The notes beneath the pieces were generated by a model. It ran no database searches, was not told the origin of the DNA, and saw nothing but the letters and a program-made list of their open reading frames with translations. Shown here piece by piece: positions 25,023 to 32,822 of a stretch of DNA of 36,649 nucleotides; position 1 is the stretch's first letter; each line of letters opens with the position of its first letter. The DNA lies in contig NZ_LMUQ01000043.1 in NCBI RefSeq assembly GCF_009765865.1, positions 1 to 36,649 of the forward strand, written 5' to 3'. The stretch is from Acidisoma sp. L85 (GTDB lineage: Bacteria > Pseudomonadota > Alphaproteobacteria > Acetobacterales > Acetobacteraceae). A program made the translations under genes and the position numbers.

Positions 25023-28000
25023 CTAGGTCCCTGGCGATGGCGAGGAGGATCGCCGGGTTGCCACGTGATCCATCTCGCGCCGCGACAGCTCCGCGTCAAT
25101 CCGGAGGCTACGGAGATGGCCCTCCCGGTCGGACAAGGGTCCGGTGAGGGTCGTCTCGGCCGCCGCGATCGCGTGGTCCAGCGAGGCAATGAGCGCCGGA
25201 ATGCTTTTGCGCACGGCCTCGGCCTGCATTCGGCCGCGGGCTTCGCGGCCAATGCTGCGCCCTTGGAGCTCCATCGTCTCCACGCGATGTCCGGCAGCCA
25301 TGAAGGAGCGCACCGCCAAGTCGCGGTCCTCTCGAGCCGCCTGCATCAGGTCCATGCCGAGCGCCTTGTAGGGTTTGGCGGCCATGTCCTCGGCCACCTT
25401 GGACCACATGTCCTCGGCCTTGATCGGCGTCAGGTCACCCAACGCGCGCCGGCTGCGAACGGCGTCGAAGGTCGCCACATCCGAAATCATCGTCCAAGTA
25501 GTTCCACGCGCCCGACTTTCCGCCACGTAGGCCGTGAACCCGGTCATACCGGCGGTGCCGCGGGGCAGGGCGTTGATGTGCTCGTCCGAGGTGATCCCCT
25601 GCGCGGCGTCGATCGTCATGGCATGCCCGAAGCCGACCAGAAGCCGCCCTGTCGCCTTGTGCTCGAGGCGCTTCCACTCGACCTCGCCCAGGCGCCCGGC
25701 CTTGTCGCGCAACACCAAGCCGTTCGCCATGCGGCCCACCACCTCGACGATATCGCCATTGTTGCCGATCGAGCCGCCTTTGCCGTTGATCTTGGCCCAG
25801 GTCCGCCGGAACAGCCGGAGCTTGTCGCCTGTCGCGATAGGGATGGCATAGTGTTCGCCGCGCTGATCGATCGCCTCATAGACCTGCTCGTCATTGCGAA
25901 GCTCGCCACGCACCTGCATCCGGTCGCGGATGGCGCGGCTGAGGTCAGCGGTGTCGGCGTTAGTCGGCGCTGAGACGGTGATGCTCCCCTTTGAGCCAGC
26001 GGCTGTGAGGGCGTCCCGACGCTGCATGTAAAAGTCTGCGATACGGCCGATGACTTGGTCTTGGTCGCCGCCGATGAAGCGGGCGGTGCCGTCTTGGCGC
26101 TTCATGGCGAGGGCTTTCTCCACTTCGCCAAGGTGATGGTTGCGTCGCTCCACCGCTTCCAGCTCGGCTTGACCATTAGCGAGGCGTGGCCCGCTGATCT
26201 CCCGGCCGCGTTGCTTTCCGGGAAGCCTGTCCGCGGAATCGAGGTCAGGCTCGGCGCCCCGGAACAGGCCCGCGATCATCCGCAGGCGACGCGTCTCGGA
26301 TGCGTTGCGTCCTTTCTGGCGGACAGTGCTGAGCAGCTCGGCCTGTGCCTCCTTCGGCAACACCCGCCGCAAGATCTCAATGGCATCGCCCGCCTCGACC
26401 GACTGCGCTTGCTCCCGGTCGCCCAAGGCCTTGATGGTCAGGCCGGTCTTGCGCTGGAGCTGCAAGAGAGCGAGCATTGCGCGGGGTGCGACTTGGCTGA
26501 TTTCGTCGATCACCAGGACCGTATTGCGGCTGGCTGCGAATTCGCCGCTCTCGATCGCCCTAAGGAGCGGATCCATGGCGATCGTTCTGACAACGCCAGC
26601 ATCCTTGAGGGCGTCTGCCTGCTTCCAGCCCGTCGCCAATCCCAAAACGTCCCGACCACCCGCATCAAAACGGGTATCGGCCTTCCAGGCCTCGACCAAA
26701 GGCTTGACCAGCGTGGTCTTCCCGGCGCCCGCCACGCCTGTGAGCAGCGAGAGGGCACCTCCCTGGCCAAGCGCATAGATCGCCGCCCTCTGGGCAGCCC
26801 CGTGATCCGGCTCTGACGTGAAATCCAGGCCCGAGGCGGCAATCGCCGCCGCGATGGCGCCGTGGGTTAGAGCGCCGGCCTTGTCGGCCGCCGCGCGGGT
26901 CGCCTCCGCGGCGAGGCTTTCCTCGATCCGGACCTGGGCGGTGTTGGTGACGCGGACCTTGTCGCCGGACATGCCAAGGATGAGTGCGACCTGTTCGCCC
27001 TTCAGCGTCAGGCCCCGCTGCTCGATGAGCGACACCACCTGATCGATGTCACTAACACCGCCGGCGATGCCGGTTCCGATCAGGCTCCGCGCCGCATACA
27101 TCCGGAGCTTGTCGTGGTCGATGACGGCGGCCGTGTGGAATTCCTGGGCAAGATGGCGGGCGGCGAAGCGGTAGGCGGCGTCGAAGCGTTCGGCAGCCGG
27201 CCGCACCTCGTGCTGGGTTTCGTCGAGGATAGTCTGATGGTGCCAGCCAATCGTGGCGGCCTGCTCCCGCCAGATTTCGTGGTCGTTCTTGTCACCATGC
27301 TTCTTCAAGCGCGAGGCAAGGCCGGCGGTGGAAAGGATCTTGAACTTGCCCTCGATGGATAGCGCGTCCCAGTTAAGCCCTTGAGACTGAGCATAGGCCT
27401 TCGCAGATCCCAGAATCTGCCGGCGACCTTTGCTGAACAGATCGACGGCCTGTTGCGGGATCGCCTCGAGCACGATCGCTTGTTCATTCTTGTCGTAGCC
27501 GATCCGGGCGCCAAGGCGCCGCAGTTCATCGGCCAATCGTGCCTGGAAGAAGGCGCCGAACTCGTGCACACGGCTATGAAGGCGCTGAGTATCGAGGGAG
27601 CCCACGCGACTGTCCTCGGTGACGACCAGGTTGAAGAGGGCATTGTGGATGTGAGCATGCGGGTCACCGCCGATCGGCGATTGCGCCAGGTAGGTTGCGC
27701 CGTGCGCGCCATCCTGCACGGGTAGGGTGGGCCGGGCGGTATGATGACGAAAGCTCACCCACCCGACTTCCCCCGGGTCGGCGCCGTCCTCCCCGGCCTT
27801 CCCCTTACGCGCCCAACCGACCTCCCGAGCCACGAAGCGCATGGTGGCGTCGTTCGCACGATCGATGGCGTGCCAGATCATGGCGCTCTCGGCGGCCGTC
27901 GCTGCGAATTCGGCCGCCAGGGTGACTGACTTGTGCGGTGCCAGCGTCAGGTCATAGGCGCTGACCTTGCGCTTCTGCTCTGTCCAGGCTTCCCCGGTAT

Positions 28001-28274
28001 CGGCGCGCTTGGCTTCGAATAGCCGATCGAGATCGGCGTCCTTGGGCATGGTCCGTGGATCGATACCAAGCGCTTGCGCCACCTCAGCAGGCGTATCCGG
28101 CCGCCACGTCGCGCGGCTGTCGCGCCCCGTGTAGTACGAGGTGAGCCGGCCGCCGCTGTCCAGCACCCTGCCAGGGTCCGTCCGGAAGTCATGGGCCGGT
28201 TGCGGAGTATTCTCGGTGAAGTAGGCGCGGATCAGCTTGCCGGCGGACGCGGCCGCCAGCTTGCGGAAGGTCAT
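25023..28274 (-). CDS. traA: MobF-family conjugative relaxase-helicase
   Basis: A 1,083-residue bifunctional protein of the TrwC/TraI type that nicks oriT and unwinds the strand for transfer. The relaxase domain covers about 1-330: candidate catalytic tyrosines in LTSYYTG (47-48), the YDLTLAPHKSVTLA motif, and the metal-binding GGDPHAHIHNALF (His206, 208, 210). The helicase domain follows: Walker A GVAGAGKTT (513-521), Walker B VLVIDE (586-591), and later AITIDAAQG-like motif (GHAMTIDAAQGITSDE). Length is normal for MobF. The ATG at 28274 overlaps the stop of the accessory gene (TGATG); an in-frame GTG at 28277 also exists. The symbol follows common use for such relaxases and is not specific. 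Confidence 0.93.
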   Translation of the reverse strand: MTFRKLAAASAGKLIRAYFTENTPQPAHDFRTDPGRVLDSGGRLTSYYTGRDSRATWRPDTPAEVAQALGIDPRTMPKDADLDRLFEAKRADTGEAWTEQKRKVSAYDLTLAPHKSVTLAAEFAATAAESAMIWHAIDRANDATMRFVAREVGWARKGKAGEDGADPGEVGWVSFRHHTARPTLPVQDGAHGATYLAQSPIGGDPHAHIHNALFNLVVTEDSRVGSLDTQRLHSRVHEFGAFFQARLADELRRLGARIGYDKNEQAIVLEAIPQQAVDLFSKGRRQILGSAKAYAQSQGLNWDALSIEGKFKILSTAGLASRLKKHGDKNDHEIWREQAATIGWHHQTILDETQHEVRPAAERFDAAYRFAARHLAQEFHTAAVIDHDKLRMYAARSLIGTGIAGGVSDIDQVVSLIEQRGLTLKGEQVALILGMSGDKVRVTNTAQVRIEESLAAEATRAAADKAGALTHGAIAAAIAASGLDFTSEPDHGAAQRAAIYALGQGGALSLLTGVAGAGKTTLVKPLVEAWKADTRFDAGGRDVLGLATGWKQADALKDAGVVRTIAMDPLLRAIESGEFAASRNTVLVIDEISQVAPRAMLALLQLQRKTGLTIKALGDREQAQSVEAGDAIEILRRVLPKEAQAELLSTVRQKGRNASETRRLRMIAGLFRGAEPDLDSADRLPGKQRGREISGPRLANGQAELEAVERRNHHLGEVEKALAMKRQDGTARFIGGDQDQVIGRIADFYMQRRDALTAAGSKGSITVSAPTNADTADLSRAIRDRMQVRGELRNDEQVYEAIDQRGEHYAIPIATGDKLRLFRRTWAKINGKGGSIGNNGDIVEVVGRMANGLVLRDKAGRLGEVEWKRLEHKATGRLLVGFGHAMTIDAAQGITSDEHINALPRGTAGMTGFTAYVAESRARGTTWTMISDVATFDAVRSRRALGDLTPIKAEDMWSKVAEDMAAKPYKALGMDLMQAAREDRDLAVRSFMAAGHRVETMELQGRSIGREARGRMQAEAVRKSIPALIASLDHAIAAAETTLTGPLSDREGHLRSLRIDAELSRREMDHVATRRSSSPSPGT

Positions 28275-28648
28275 CACGAGGCAGCACTCCCGTCCGCGCC
28301 ATGGCCGGCAGCGGCCCCATACCCGTTCGTCCCGGACGTCCCTTTCATGGCGCGGACCACATCGTCTGGCAGGCTCGTGGCCATGCTGTCGGTGCGGCGA
28401 TCGATGCGTCGGAGGAGGGCCCCGTTATCACCGACTCTCGCCACCAACTCAGCCAGCAATTCCTGCATTGACGGCCCGTCACCAAGCTCAGGCGTGAGCT
28501 TCCCGATGACGACGCCCAGCTGCTCCGCAAGGAGCCGCAAGATCGCCCCTTGTGCTTCGAGGGTGCCGGCGATCTGCGCCTGCTCAGACTTCAGTTCGTC
28601 CTGTCCGCGAATAATGCGGATCAGAATATCGGTCGCCTCGGTCGCCAT
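28274..28648 (-). CDS. relaxase-operon accessory protein, coiled coil
   Basis: A 124-residue protein. Its first 60 residues are helical with heptad character (ILIRIIRGQDELKSEQAQIA, then GTLEAQGAILRLLAEQLGVV) and the middle helix reads MQELLAELVARVGDNGALLR; the tail is Gly/Ala-rich and disordered. It is directly upstream of, and overlaps by one base, the MobF gene, the position taken by small relaxosome or coupling accessory proteins in other plasmids. GGAG precedes the ATG at 28648 and lies inside a 9-bp dyad. Its biochemical role cannot be read from the sequence. Confidence 0.7.
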   Translation of the reverse strand: MATEATDILIRIIRGQDELKSEQAQIAGTLEAQGAILRLLAEQLGVVIGKLTPELGDGPSMQELLAELVARVGDNGALLRRIDRRTDSMATSLPDDVVRAMKGTSGTNGYGAAAGHGADGSAAS

Positions 28649-28677
28649 GATGCTCTCCTCGTGTTCGTGAGAGCATC
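28649..28677. promoter_or_regulatory. 9-bp dyad covering a ribosome binding site
   Basis: GATGCTCTC (28649-28657) and GAGAGCATC (28669-28677) are perfect inverted repeats with an 11-nt spacer. The left arm abuts the start codon of the relaxase accessory gene, and the GGAG ribosome binding site lies next to or within it. It could be a repressor site or an mRNA hairpin that limits relaxase-operon translation. Confidence 0.5.
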
Positions 28678-28778
28678 CCGAAAATCGGTGCGAACGACGT
28701 CAGACGTTTTTCTCGACCTGCGTCAATGCGTGTCGCCGTGCACGACGGGTGCAATGGTGTATGGAAAACCCTTTTTGA

Positions 28779-28866
28779 CGGAAAGCTCACGGCAAGCCGA
28801 CGGCAAGTCGAGGGAAAACTCACGGCAACTGGGCGGAAATTTCACGTCCAGCGCTCGGAAGAACAT
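28779..28866 (+). repeat. 11-bp phased direct-repeat array
   Basis: Hexamer cores fall exactly 11 bp apart: CGGAAA 28779, CGGCAA 28790, CGGCAA 28801, GGGAAA 28812, CGGCAA 28823, CGGAAA 28834, a degenerate CGTCCA 28845, and CGGAAG 28856. Units 1 and 4 agree over a longer stretch (GGAAAgCTCACGGCAA and GGAAAaCTCACGGCAA, 33 bp apart). One motif per helical turn places all cores on one DNA face, which suits cooperative binding of a small dimeric protein such as a relaxosome or partition factor. The period is shorter than typical replication iterons (17-22 bp). Confidence 0.75.
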
Positions 28867-28926
28867 GAACTGATTTTAATCTGACTGCGTCTCTTCGTTC
28901 GCGCCAATCCGCATCAGCCTCTTCCT

Positions 28927-29436
28927 ATGACCAAGGAAGAGCACGAGCGAGCGAGAGCGACGATGAAGGCGCGAGCGTATCCGCGTAACAGTCACCTGTA
29001 CCGCTGGCTTCGTGAAAACCACCGAATGGTGGGGGAGGCCTTCAAGGCCACGGGCGCTGGCTGGGACGGTCTCCTTGCCGTTGTCCTGGATGCCGGCGTC
29101 GTGGGGCGGCAAGGAGCCCCTCCCAACAAATGGTCGGTGCGTAAGGTTTGGCTCCGCGTCTGCGCCGACATCGCGGCCGAAGTGGCTGACCAAGGAGCCA
29201 CGAAGTCCGCCAAGCCACCATCCGATCGAAGCCGACAAAAAGGAGATTGGCAGCCGCCGATCACGACGAAGGACACCTCGGTAGGTCGCCGGGTCAGTCC
29301 GCCGACGGCTGCGCCTGTTCCCGCTCAACAAGGTGACGAACATCTATCGGAGCGAGTGAGAGCGCAGTTGGCTGCGGTCGACGAACAGTTTGCCTACTTG
29401 GACCGGCATATCATCCGGCCAAAACAAAGGACCTGA
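28927..29436 (+). CDS. conjugal transfer protein in TraK position
   Basis: A 169-residue basic protein. The N-terminal 80 residues look like a folded helical domain (SHLYRWLRENHRMVGEAFKA, then WSVRKVWLRVCADIA) that could bind DNA; a disordered Ser/Pro/Arg-rich linker and a short terminal helix follow (SERVRAQLAAVDEQFAYLDR). I do not recognise a named family. It is the first gene facing out of the probable oriT and is followed by a TraL-like ATPase, the order traK-traL-traM known from IncP plasmids. By position it may bind the phased repeats. The ATG at 28927 lacks a good ribosome binding site; an ATG at 28963 is an alternative. Confidence 0.6.
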   Translation: MTKEEHERARATMKARAYPRNSHLYRWLRENHRMVGEAFKATGAGWDGLLAVVLDAGVVGRQGAPPNKWSVRKVWLRVCADIAAEVADQGATKSAKPPSDRSRQKGDWQPPITTKDTSVGRRVSPPTAAPVPAQQGDEHLSERVRAQLAAVDEQFAYLDRHIIRPKQRT

Positions 29437-29440
29437 AACC

Positions 29441-30280
29441 TTGTCAGAAGCATCGCAGCCCCACGACGGTCGCCCTGTCCTCTTCGTTGGTGTTGGCCGA
29501 CAGAGGGTCGGCAAAACCACCTTGCTAAATACCATCATCCAGTCCTTGCGAGAGCAGGGGACGGAGTTGGTCATCTGGAATGCCGACCTTCTTAACGTGA
29601 CGTATAACCTTCCGCTGTTCCACCGCGATGTGCTGGAGCCACCTTCATCTGAATTCGAGGATGTGAAGTCTTGGCTGGAGGAGCGAATTCAGGATCAGAT
29701 TGACGGTCAATATAATGCCTTCCTTGATGTCGGTGGCGGCGACACGGCCCTGAGCCGGTTGGTCCAGGAGATCCCAATCGTCCAGACATTGGAGCGCCAG
29801 GGAATCCGGGTGGTGCTTGCCCACGTCATCGGACCAGAACAAGCAGACGTTGATTATCTACGGCACTTCACGGCGCGCCAACTCTTCGCACCTGAAGCGA
29901 CACTGATTGTGCTGAATGCTGGCTTGATTATGTCGGGGCGATCAGCCGCCCATGCATTCGCCGCGATCCGTCGTCATCCCGTCGTGACGGCTGCGATCGA
30001 TCAGGGCGCTCACCTCGTGATGATGCCGCCGCTATCCTGTATGTCGCAGGTTACAGACCGCGGCCTCACCTTCTCTGAAGCCGGGGAGGGAGTGATTAAG
30101 GGCGATCGCCCCCGCCTCTCATTCTTTGACCAGGAGCGGGTTGCGATTTGGTGGCAGAAGGCTGTGCCTGTTTTCATCGCGTCTATCCCGCCGCTGTGGC
30201 TGCCCTATCGGCCTGGGGCCAGGCCGATCGCTATCCCAGCTGCTAGCGAGAGTTCGACCGAGGATGCCGCCAGTGCTTGA
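29441..30280 (+). CDS. TraL/ParA-like P-loop ATPase
   Basis: A 279-residue cytoplasmic ATPase. The N-terminal VLFVGVGRQRVGKTTLLN is a Walker A motif (residues 17-27), and FLDVGGGDTALSRLV occupies the Walker B region, as in the ParA/MinD-related TraL and TraC proteins of conjugation systems. The rest has the alternating strand-helix pattern of the fold (IRVVLAHVIGPEQADVDYL; ATLIVLNAGLIMSG). I place the start at a TTG at 29441, because AAAGGA lies nine bases upstream and the previous gene stops five bases before; the frame upstream of it is a shadow. Its partners are probably the genes on either side. Confidence 0.78.
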   Translation: MSEASQPHDGRPVLFVGVGRQRVGKTTLLNTIIQSLREQGTELVIWNADLLNVTYNLPLFHRDVLEPPSSEFEDVKSWLEERIQDQIDGQYNAFLDVGGGDTALSRLVQEIPIVQTLERQGIRVVLAHVIGPEQADVDYLRHFTARQLFAPEATLIVLNAGLIMSGRSAAHAFAAIRRHPVVTAAIDQGAHLVMMPPLSCMSQVTDRGLTFSEAGEGVIKGDRPRLSFFDQERVAIWWQKAVPVFIASIPPLWLPYRPGARPIAIPAASESSTEDAASA

Positions 30281-30299
30281 GAACAGCCAGGAGCGAAGG

Positions 30300-30962
30300 G
30301 TGTCGGACACGGTCCCGCCGCCCTTGGATCTCGCGGAAATGCGCAGCCGCTTTGCAGACCGGCTAGCCGCTGTCGAGACGGCCGCGCGTGATTGGGGGGT
30401 GCGGCCTGAATATCCCGAAGGGGTTTTCATCTCGACAATGATCAGCACGCAGGCCGGGTTCGCGGAAGTAGCGTTGGGCGTCGCGGATGCACTGCTCACC
30501 ATTGTCGAGCGGGCGAAGGCGGCGGGAGAGGATGAGTTGGCCCGGCAAAGGGTCGTGACGGAGCGAACGCGCCAAACGCTGGCGAAGGCGAGTGGCGTGA
30601 TAGAGAACCTGGACAGGGGTGCGCGGCAGGCAATCGAGAAGATCGAGGTCGATAAAACCGCGGTCTTGACCCAGCTGGTCAAAGACATTTTGCCGGACAT
30701 GACGCGCGGGGTTCGCGAGGCGCTCGTCATTAAGCAGCGTCGATACAATCACGAACGCGAGTGGATGCGCGCCCTTTGCATCGGCGCGCTGATGGTGGGC
30801 CTGGTGCTGACAGGCTACGTCTGGGGCACGTGGTCGGACTGGGGTATGGCCGGCCGCGTTGAAAACATTGGCATTGCGATCGAACGCTGCCAACTGACGT
30901 CACATTGGGAGGACGACAAGGGGAATCGACTCTGCGAGATGAAAGACTTCTCTGGGATTTAG
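30300..30962 (+). CDS. membrane-anchored coiled-coil transfer protein (TraM position)
   Basis: A 220-residue protein. A long helical region (about 10-150, with RFADRLAAVETAARDWG, ADALLTIVERAKAAGEDELA and ARQAIEKIEVDKTAVL) is followed by one membrane segment, ALCIGALMVGLVLTGYVWGT (about 158-177), and a short C-terminal tail with two Cys. The cytoplasmic coiled coil tethered to the inner membrane would suit a link between relaxosome and transfer channel. I chose the GTG at 30300 because AGGAG lies six bases upstream and it starts 19 bases after the ATPase stop; earlier in-frame starts overlap that gene. Family unknown. Confidence 0.68.
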   Translation: MSDTVPPPLDLAEMRSRFADRLAAVETAARDWGVRPEYPEGVFISTMISTQAGFAEVALGVADALLTIVERAKAAGEDELARQRVVTERTRQTLAKASGVIENLDRGARQAIEKIEVDKTAVLTQLVKDILPDMTRGVREALVIKQRRYNHEREWMRALCIGALMVGLVLTGYVWGTWSDWGMAGRVENIGIAIERCQLTSHWEDDKGNRLCEMKDFSGI

Positions 30963-31021
30963 GCTGTCGGTTCGTACCGGATAGCCCGACGATCAGATCT
31001 AACCTGATCGAGGAGGTGCGT

Positions 31022-31850
31022 GTGGAAGGACAATGGAGGCATCTGAGAGGCCGAAGGACGGCGGGATGGCGAGCAAAGCAGCTTTTGGCCGGTTCAGCAG
31101 TTGGATTTGTGTTCTGGGGATCGGCCGCGGTGGCTGACCCAGAACCACAAACATTAACCGGTGTGCCGCAGCAAATTATCCCCGAGGCCACCGAGGTTGG
31201 ACTGCCTCCGTTCACGATGCAAGCGGGAACGGTTTCGATAGGGGTAGCACGACTGGGACCAGCGGCACGAGCGGGGCGGGGACGTCAACGGACAGCAGTG
31301 CCCTCGACACAATGTTGGGGACATCGTGGGGTGCCTCTGCAGAGCAAAGTGCGGAGGCACTCGGGGTCAACGCGACAGCGGTGGCGGCAACGTGCGTTCT
31401 CGAGAGTGGGTGTCAGAACGTGGCTGGAACGGGGAGTATCACCGGTGCGTTCCAGATGACCACCGCGACCTTTCAGTCGAGTCTAGCAGCGGCGCTGGCG
31501 CAAGATCCAGCCCTGGTGGCGGACATCGTCCCGGGAACTGCAGGTCAGAGTGACCCAGCGACGGAGGCGATCGCAGCGGCCGAATATTTGAACAGGGAGC
31601 GCAGTCGCTAGAGAATGATGGAGTGGCTGACCCTACGGTGTTGGACGTCAGGAGTTATTATAATTTTGGTCCCTCCGGCGCGGCCATCGCCACGGCTGAT
31701 GGAAGCGCGACAATGGCGTCTGTCTTATCAACGACCTCTGCGGCAACTCTGGCGAGCAACGGCATTACATTGGGCGAGACTGTCGCGCAGTGGCGGACGT
31801 CGGTATCGAATAAGATCGGAAGCGCCGCTACAGCTTCCATTTTGACGTAG
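31022..31850 (+). pseudogene. VirB1-like lytic transglycosylase with two frameshifts
   Basis: The GTG at 31022 has GGAGG five bases upstream and opens a signal peptide (AKQLLAGSAVGFVFWGSAAV-ADP). After the GGGG at 31241-31244 the protein continues in another frame (GSTTGTSGTSGAGTSTDSSA), reaching the transglycosylase core with the catalytic Glu in CVLESGCQNV and the GAFQM motif. Near 31591 (TTGAACAGG) a second change shifts it to QGAQSLENDGVADPTVL and on to 31850. Both changes are consistent with loss of one base in a short run. The intact protein would cut peptidoglycan for the transfer channel. Confidence 0.68.
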
Positions 31851-31859
31851 GAAATGACG

Positions 31860-32255
31860 ATGCGGTTCACCATCACCGGGCTCGTGCTTGCCTTTTCGTT
31901 CATCGCTATCGGTGCTTCCGCGCAAGGATTGCACGCGGTAAAACCTCTGGGAGGCTGGACCTGTATGAAACTAAACCTATCGCAGAAGCAGTCGCTCGAC
32001 CCCTCGGTACATGTGGTTGTTCGCGCCGCCCCCCGTGCTGACGCTCCTGAACTAGGCTGGGCGGCAATGACAGTGGCAGTCCGTTCACCTGTTCACAAGG
32101 TGAATGGATTTGAGGAGTTGCTGTTTCCGAACGGGAAGCTCGTTTGGATTGCGTCGCAATCCCTGAGCCCATGGAGCAGTGTCGCGGACCCAGCCGCGCG
32201 CTGCGTGCCGTCGATGATGTCAAACGGTAAGCCCGGGTTCGCCTATCTTCATTAA
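31860..32255 (+). CDS. small exported protein of the transfer region
   Basis: A 131-residue protein with a clear signal peptide (RFTITGLVLAFSFIAIGASA-QG) and a mature part with two Cys (GGWTCMKL; AARCVPSMM) that could form a disulfide. The segment SLDPSVHVVVRAAPRADAPE to GKLVWIASQSLSPWSS looks like a small SH3-like beta domain, a fold often seen in periplasmic accessory proteins. TAGGAA abuts the ATG at 31854 and is better spaced for the in-frame ATG at 31860, which I chose. It follows the VirB1-like gene by nine bases, so it is probably part of the same transcript. Confidence 0.65.
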   Translation: MRFTITGLVLAFSFIAIGASAQGLHAVKPLGGWTCMKLNLSQKQSLDPSVHVVVRAAPRADAPELGWAAMTVAVRSPVHKVNGFEELLFPNGKLVWIASQSLSPWSSVADPAARCVPSMMSNGKPGFAYLH

Positions 32256-32344
32256 AGCGGTAAAGAGCTGTGGCAGCGCGAACGTGCCAAATCAGTCTTG
32301 CCTTAACGCTGCACAGGCACAGGCGCTGCCAGCGCGCGGGTATT

Positions 32345-32365
32345 GCCGGGCCTTTCGGGCCCGGC
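32345..32365. terminator. GC-rich hairpin after transfer genes
   Basis: Perfect 8-bp arms GCCGGGCC and GGCCCGGC flank the loop TTTCG, 90 bases after the exported-protein stop. No T-run follows on either strand, so terminator function is only likely, not certain. It sits between convergent transcription units. Confidence 0.45.
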
Positions 32366-32372
32366 CGCTCCG

Positions 32373-32822
32373 TCAGTATGGCCATTCGTTCTCAGGGATG
32401 ACCTCGGTCTGAGCGATCCGTGTGTAGCTCACTGGCGTTTCCCAGAACCCTCGGCGATTTTCTAGCAGGACAACCAGCCGGCCATGGACGTGATTGCCAG
32501 AGTGTCTTGCGTGAGGGTGTGATCCATTGGTTTGCTCTCGCTCTTTGTCTGCAGCCCAATCGCTGCTGAGCGGTGTAAATGCTGGCCTTCGTGTCGGGTC
32601 AAAGGCGCGCTTCTTCGGCGCGGCCGGAGCCGCACGGAGCCACGCGCGGGCCATTTTCGGCCGAGCATGGCGACGACCGACCATTTGAGGCGACGCGACC
32701 TCGGCCGGCATTACTGCAGGAGAGCAGTGAAGGCTTTCTTCCTTGCACGCTCTCAAGAGCTCTTCGTGACCGCCCGACGCGTTGGCTGGCAGTACGCATT
32801 CAGCTGTTCGCGGCGGCTCCAT
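32373..32822 (-). CDS. possible small protein downstream of HTH gene
   Basis: A 149-codon frame overlapping the HTH gene end by 23 bases. Only the last part looks protein-like (HGRLVVLLENRRGFWETPVS then YTRIAQTEVIPENEWPY); the first two-thirds are Arg/Pro/Ala-rich and could be a shadow frame. No ribosome binding site supports the ATG at 32822. If real, the start may be internal. I do not recognise it. The rest of the stretch 32256-32799 holds only the hairpin at 32345-32365. Confidence 0.28.
   Translation of the reverse strand: MEPPRTAECVLPANASGGHEELLRACKEESLHCSPAVMPAEVASPQMVGRRHARPKMARAWLRAAPAAPKKRAFDPTRRPAFTPLSSDWAADKEREQTNGSHPHARHSGNHVHGRLVVLLENRRGFWETPVSYTRIAQTEVIPENEWPY

Larger units (their letters stand above)
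28649..28926. other. probable oriT / divergent promoter region
   Basis: A 278-bp region between the relaxase operon (minus) and the TraK-position gene (plus). It contains a 9-bp dyad at its left end, a small dyad TGCAC-GACGG-GTGCA near 28738-28752, an A/T-rich patch (GGAAAACCCTTTTTGA near 28763), and an 11-bp phased repeat array at 28779-28866. Relaxase genes usually lie next to their oriT, and nothing else in the window has comparable structure. I could not match a known MobF nic sequence, so the exact nick site is unassigned. Confidence 0.6.

Noticed and set aside
24360-25973. A 537-codon plus-strand frame and other long frames across the cupin and relaxase genes
   Set aside because: They lie opposite well-supported genes, and the composition (repeated Gly/His/Arg) is that of an antisense frame.
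28779-28866. Reading the 11-bp array as a CRISPR or as replication iterons
   Set aside because: The repeats are far too short and have no unique spacers for CRISPR. The period is half that of usual iterons, and no Rep gene is nearby.
31241-31244. Programmed -1 frameshifting in the VirB1-like gene
   Set aside because: The site lacks a proper slippery heptamer and a second loss of frame occurs 350 bp later, which favours mutation or sequencing error.
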